Source of the DNA: JANYJJ01 sp038241115
GTDB lineage: Bacteria; Pseudomonadota; Gammaproteobacteria; Burkholderiales; Burkholderiaceae_C
Length of the DNA: 43,895 bases
Direction: 5' to 3'
Assembly: GCA_038241115.1 (NCBI GenBank)
Contig: JBBRGA010000009.1
Span: 1-43,895, forward strand
The notes under the pieces are model-generated. The model saw only the letters and a program-made list of their open reading frames with translations, was not told the origin of the DNA and did no database searches. The position numbers were made by a program, and so were the translations under genes. Positions 40,995 to 43,895 of this stretch are shown piece by piece; within the stretch, counting starts at the first letter, position 1, and each line of letters opens with the position of its first letter.

Positions 40995-42440
40995 ATGCCC
41001 ACACTGAAGCCGCGCCGATCACAACCGGTCAAGTCGCCTCAGGGTGTGGCAACTGCGAAGATTGCAAACGCGCCAAACGCGGCGAACGCTTCAAACGCAG
41101 CAAACCCAGCCAATTCAGTCAAGACCCACGAGCCGCGCCATGCGCCGGCTCTCAAAGCGGGCTTTAAAACCATCGCCGCCGAGGTGCAAAACATGCACTT
41201 GGCAATCTCATCCCAATCATTCAACGCCTTGGCCTGCGTGCCGGGCGTGAGCGTGCCGGCGGGGTGGGTGCGCAGCGCCCACGACGCCATCACCCACGGC
41301 GTTTACACGGCAGTTCGCCGTGGTGGCGCGGCCGCACTCAGCGCCGCGGCCGTGGTCGAGCGTTTGACGGTGGATGCTGACGCGCCGCTGTCTGACGCCC
41401 ACCGCAAGGGGCGCAGCGCCATCAACGGCGTGTTCGGCGACGCGCTGGCGCTGGCGGGTAACCCTTTGGCGCTGCCAATGAGCCTGCACCAGCACGGAAT
41501 CGAATTGACCCTTACGCGCGAGTCGCTGGCCGGTCTTAAACCGCGTCTGGTGGTGTTTTTGCACGGCTTGGCCTGCGACGAAAGCAGTTGGCAAGCGCAA
41601 GCCGGTGATGAGGCAACGAGCTATGCCGGCATGCTGGAGCGCGATTTGGACGGCGATTCCGCGGTCAGCACCGCGCTGCTTCGCTACAACAGCGGCATGG
41701 CCGTTGACGACAGCGCGGTGGCTTTTTCTGCGCTGATGGAAACATTGGCTCAATGGGCACCGGCGCGTTTTCGCGAACTCACGCTGGTCGGGCACAGCAT
41801 GGGCGGTTTGGTGGCGCGGCGCGCATGTGCCGTCGCGGCGGCATCGGGAGCGACGTGGCAACGCCGCGTGGGCAGCATCATTTGTCTGGGCACGCCGCAC
41901 CAGGGTTCGGGTTGGGAAAAGCTCGGGCATTTGGCAGCAGCGGCTCTGTCAGTGAGCGCTGTCACGCAGCCGCTGGCTCGGTTGGCCAATGCGCGCAGCC
42001 GAGGCATTCAAGATTTGCGACACGGCCTGGAAAGCAATTTCCTGAGCCCGCTTTCCGAGCCGCCTCTGCGCCTCATCACAGGCAGCTTGAACGACGACAA
42101 CTCGGGCGCTTTGGGCAAGCTCGCCGGAGCCGTTTTGGGTGATGGCCTGGTGGCGCAATACAGCGGCAGCGATAAGCCGGGCAAAGTCGCTGGTGCCCGC
42201 GCAATTGCCCGCGCAATTGACGGCGCAAGTGATGACACAAGTGACGACGCAAGTGACGACACAAACAGCAACGCCGGTAGTGACGGCTTGACGGCTGATG
42301 TGCAGCGGGTGCATTTGCCTGGGCTCGGTCACATGGCGCTGCTCCATCACCCCCGCGTGTATGCGGCGCTGCGCAGTTGGATAGGCGCGGGGTCGGCCCA
42401 TGCAGCGGCCCAAGCACGGCCCAAGCATCGGCCCCGATAG
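40995..42440 (+). CDS. Alpha/beta hydrolase, lipase-like, with repeat-built tails
   Basis: The 481-residue product has a central alpha/beta hydrolase domain from about residue 165: VFLHGLACDESSW (oxyanion HG), nucleophile elbow GHSMGG with S268, and a late His in GLGHMALLHHP. It resembles PGAP1/EstA-type lipases. The N-terminal 60 residues are low complexity, including an Asn/Ala stretch (24-41) from 9-bp repeats. A segment (401-424) between the likely catalytic Asp and His is built from six 12-bp repeats and is rich in Asp/Ser. No signal peptide is evident. Substrate unknown. Confidence 0.85.
   Translation: MPTLKPRRSQPVKSPQGVATAKIANAPNAANASNAANPANSVKTHEPRHAPALKAGFKTIAAEVQNMHLAISSQSFNALACVPGVSVPAGWVRSAHDAITHGVYTAVRRGGAAALSAAAVVERLTVDADAPLSDAHRKGRSAINGVFGDALALAGNPLALPMSLHQHGIELTLTRESLAGLKPRLVVFLHGLACDESSWQAQAGDEATSYAGMLERDLDGDSAVSTALLRYNSGMAVDDSAVAFSALMETLAQWAPARFRELTLVGHSMGGLVARRACAVAAASGATWQRRVGSIICLGTPHQGSGWEKLGHLAAAALSVSAVTQPLARLANARSRGIQDLRHGLESNFLSPLSEPPLRLITGSLNDDNSGALGKLAGAVLGDGLVAQYSGSDKPGKVAGARAIARAIDGASDDTSDDASDDTNSNAGSDGLTADVQRVHLPGLGHMALLHHPRVYAALRSWIGAGSAHAAAQARPKHRPR
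41064..41117 (+). repeat. 9-bp coding tandem repeat, six units
   Basis: Units GCAAACGCG, CCAAACGCG, GCGAACGCT, TCAAACGCA, GCAAACCCA and GCCAATTCA run without a break from 41064 and encode an Asn/Ala-rich stretch near the N-terminus of the alpha/beta hydrolase. Confidence 0.8.
42195..42266 (+). repeat. 12-bp coding tandem repeat, six units
   Basis: GCCCGCGCAATT (two identical copies), GACGGCGCAAGT, GATGACACAAGT, GACGACGCAAGT and GACGACACAAAC follow head to tail. They encode ARAI/SDDA/SDDT blocks inside the C-terminal part of the hydrolase. Confidence 0.9.
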
Positions 42441-42549
42441 CTTGAGCTTTCACTGAAGCGGTCTTGTCGCTATGGCCCAAAACACCCGCGACGATTTAAG
42501 CTGAAGCTGTCTGCAATTCAACGCCACGGCACCCCACGGAGAAAGCCCC

Positions 42550-43895
42550 ATGCAAATTCAAAGCCCTGCGCGCGCGCCAATTTCCGGCCTGTCCCATGTG
42601 GTGGGCCTCAGCACGCCTGCGCTGTCTGAACTGACCATTGGCGAATGGCTGGACGCCACTGCCGCCAGCGGGCCTGAGCGCGCCGCATGTGTGTTTTGCG
42701 ACACCGGCGTGCGCTGGTCCTGGGCGCAGTTGCGTGACGAGGCTGACAAGCTTGCCGCTTCCTTGCTGCGCCTGGGCTTTGTGACCGGCGACCGGCTGGG
42801 CATTTGGAGCCCGAACCGCAGCGAGTGGATCTTGGCCCAGTACGCCACCGCACGCCTCGGCGTGGTGCTGGTGAACATCAATCCGGCATATCGTTTGGGC
42901 GAGCTGGAGTACGCGCTGAACAAGGTGCAGTGCAAAGGCTTGATCAGCGCTCCGTCCTTCAAAACCAGCGACTACCTCGGCATGCTGCAAACACTGGCAC
43001 CCGAGTTGGCAGATTGCGCGCCCGGCGATTTGCAAGCCCTGCGCTTGCCACATTTGCGCTGCGTGATTCGCATGCAGACGCATCCCGAACAGGGCATGCA
43101 GCAGCACACCGCGGGCATGTTCAATTGGCTAGACGTGTTGGAGCTGGCCGACGCCGAAAGCACAGCCGAGGCGAGTCGCATCGGCAGCACGCTTGACCGC
43201 AACGACGCGGTCAATGTGCAGTTCACCAGCGGCACCACCGGCCACCCCAAAGGGGCCACGCTGACGCATCGCAACATCGTCAACAACGCCGTTGCCGTGG
43301 CGGCTGCCATGGGCTTCACGGCGGACGACAAGCTCTGCATACCGGTGCCGCTGTACCACTGCTTCGGTATGGTGATGGGCTCGCTGGTGTGCACCGTCAC
43401 GGGTGGCACGATGGTGTTTCCGGGTGAAGGCTTCGACGCCTTGGCCACGCTGCAGGCCTTGCAAGACGAGCGCTGCACAGCGCTGCACGGTGTGCCCACC
43501 ATGTTCATCGCCGAGCTTGACCATCCCGAATTTTCGCGCTTTGATTTGTCGGCACTGCGCAAAGGCTGCATGGCCGGCAGCCCGTGCCCGGTGGAGGTCA
43601 TGAAGCGTGTTGTCACCGACATGCACATGAGCGAAGTCACCATCGCCTACGGCATGACCGAAACATCGCCGGTGTCGTTTCAAAGCGCACCCACCGACCC
43701 TTTGGACAAACGCGTGTCCACTGTGGGCCGTGTCATGCCGCACCTCGAGGTCAAAGTCATCGGCGCGGCCGGCGAGTTGCTGCCCGCCGGGCAGACCGGG
43801 GAGTTGTGCACCCGCGGCTACAGCGTCATGCGCGGCTACTGGGGCGATGACGAAAAAACAGATGAGGCCGTGCGCGACGGCTGGATGCACACCGG
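42550..43895 (+). CDS. AMP-dependent acyl-CoA synthetase (3' end outside window)
   Basis: The frame starts at an ATG with GGAGAA upstream and runs off the right edge after 448 codons, so it is incomplete at the C-terminus. It starts MQIQSPARAPISGLSH and has the AMP-binding P-loop motif FTSGTTGHPKGATLTH, AYGMTETSP (A5) and TGELCTRGYSVMRGYW. Its family includes medium/long-chain acyl-CoA ligases that activate fatty acids with ATP and CoA; chain length cannot be told. It has the complete catalytic core that the gene at 30671 has lost. Confidence 0.93.
   Translation, partial: MQIQSPARAPISGLSHVVGLSTPALSELTIGEWLDATAASGPERAACVFCDTGVRWSWAQLRDEADKLAASLLRLGFVTGDRLGIWSPNRSEWILAQYATARLGVVLVNINPAYRLGELEYALNKVQCKGLISAPSFKTSDYLGMLQTLAPELADCAPGDLQALRLPHLRCVIRMQTHPEQGMQQHTAGMFNWLDVLELADAESTAEASRIGSTLDRNDAVNVQFTSGTTGHPKGATLTHRNIVNNAVAVAAAMGFTADDKLCIPVPLYHCFGMVMGSLVCTVTGGTMVFPGEGFDALATLQALQDERCTALHGVPTMFIAELDHPEFSRFDLSALRKGCMAGSPCPVEVMKRVVTDMHMSEVTIAYGMTETSPVSFQSAPTDPLDKRVSTVGRVMPHLEVKVIGAAGELLPAGQTGELCTRGYSVMRGYWGDDEKTDEAVRDGWMHT

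Overview
The window is about 60% G+C, densely coded chromosomal DNA. Gene content and order point to a betaproteobacterium of the order Burkholderiales, probably Comamonadaceae-like: dapA-bamC-MBL hydrolase, polA beside a DUF2782 gene and a choline-kinase-type thrB, Tat-exported PhoX and PhoD phosphatases, ETF-QO, and an AtoDA/ScoAB-type CoA transferase. The assignment rests on recognised proteins and order, not on a 16S gene. I saw no rRNA, tRNA, CRISPR array, prophage or transposase.

Layout. 1-2710: a SlyD-like FKBP (partial) diverges from a RoxA/YcfD-type ribosomal oxygenase with a coupled hypothetical gene; then an Ala/Lys repeat lipoprotein with its own promoter candidate and terminator. 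2877-7212 (minus): ParA-like ATPase, methyltransferase, dapA, bamC and an MBL hydrolase. 7289-11617 (minus): phosphate-scavenging block, phoX, a small lipoprotein and phoD, with a good PhoB box upstream of phoX. 11754-11922: a MITE-like element with inverted termini, flanked by CTAG. 11919-15013 (minus): SDR, membrane protein, thrB and DUF2782, divergent from polA and fhs (plus). 19992-25282 (minus): ECF sigma factor, Ser/Thr kinase with a TPR region, GNAT and patatin. 25376-25601: a 65-bp-period tandem array. 25664-30542 (minus): gcvT-gcvH-gcvP behind a tandem glycine riboswitch. 30671-32534 (plus): an internally deleted acyl-CoA synthetase, an enoyl-CoA hydratase and aroQ. 32583-34268 (minus): ETF-QO. 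34505-37945 (plus): SDR, YceH/DUF480, thioesterase and the two CoA-transferase subunits. 38000-43895: a hypothetical gene and pyrD (minus), then rpiA, a small charged protein, an alpha/beta hydrolase and the start of an AMP-dependent acyl-CoA synthetase (plus).

How the genes work together. The right half leans toward acyl-CoA and C1 catabolism: acyl-CoA synthetases, hydratase, thioesterase, CoA transferase, and ETF-QO feeding electrons to quinone. The glycine cleavage system and Fhs both supply the folate one-carbon pool. The most interesting regulatory unit is the sigma factor/kinase pair. The sigma factor has two threonines where ordinary ECF factors carry acidic RNA-polymerase-contact residues, which fits activation by phosphorylation. 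Its co-directional neighbours (GNAT, patatin) are candidate outputs.

The window also shows repeated short-period tandem duplications: 12 bp at six separate loci and 9 bp at two. Other oddities are the 65-bp array, the MITE-like element, and an in-frame internal deletion that removed the catalytic core of an acyl-CoA synthetase.
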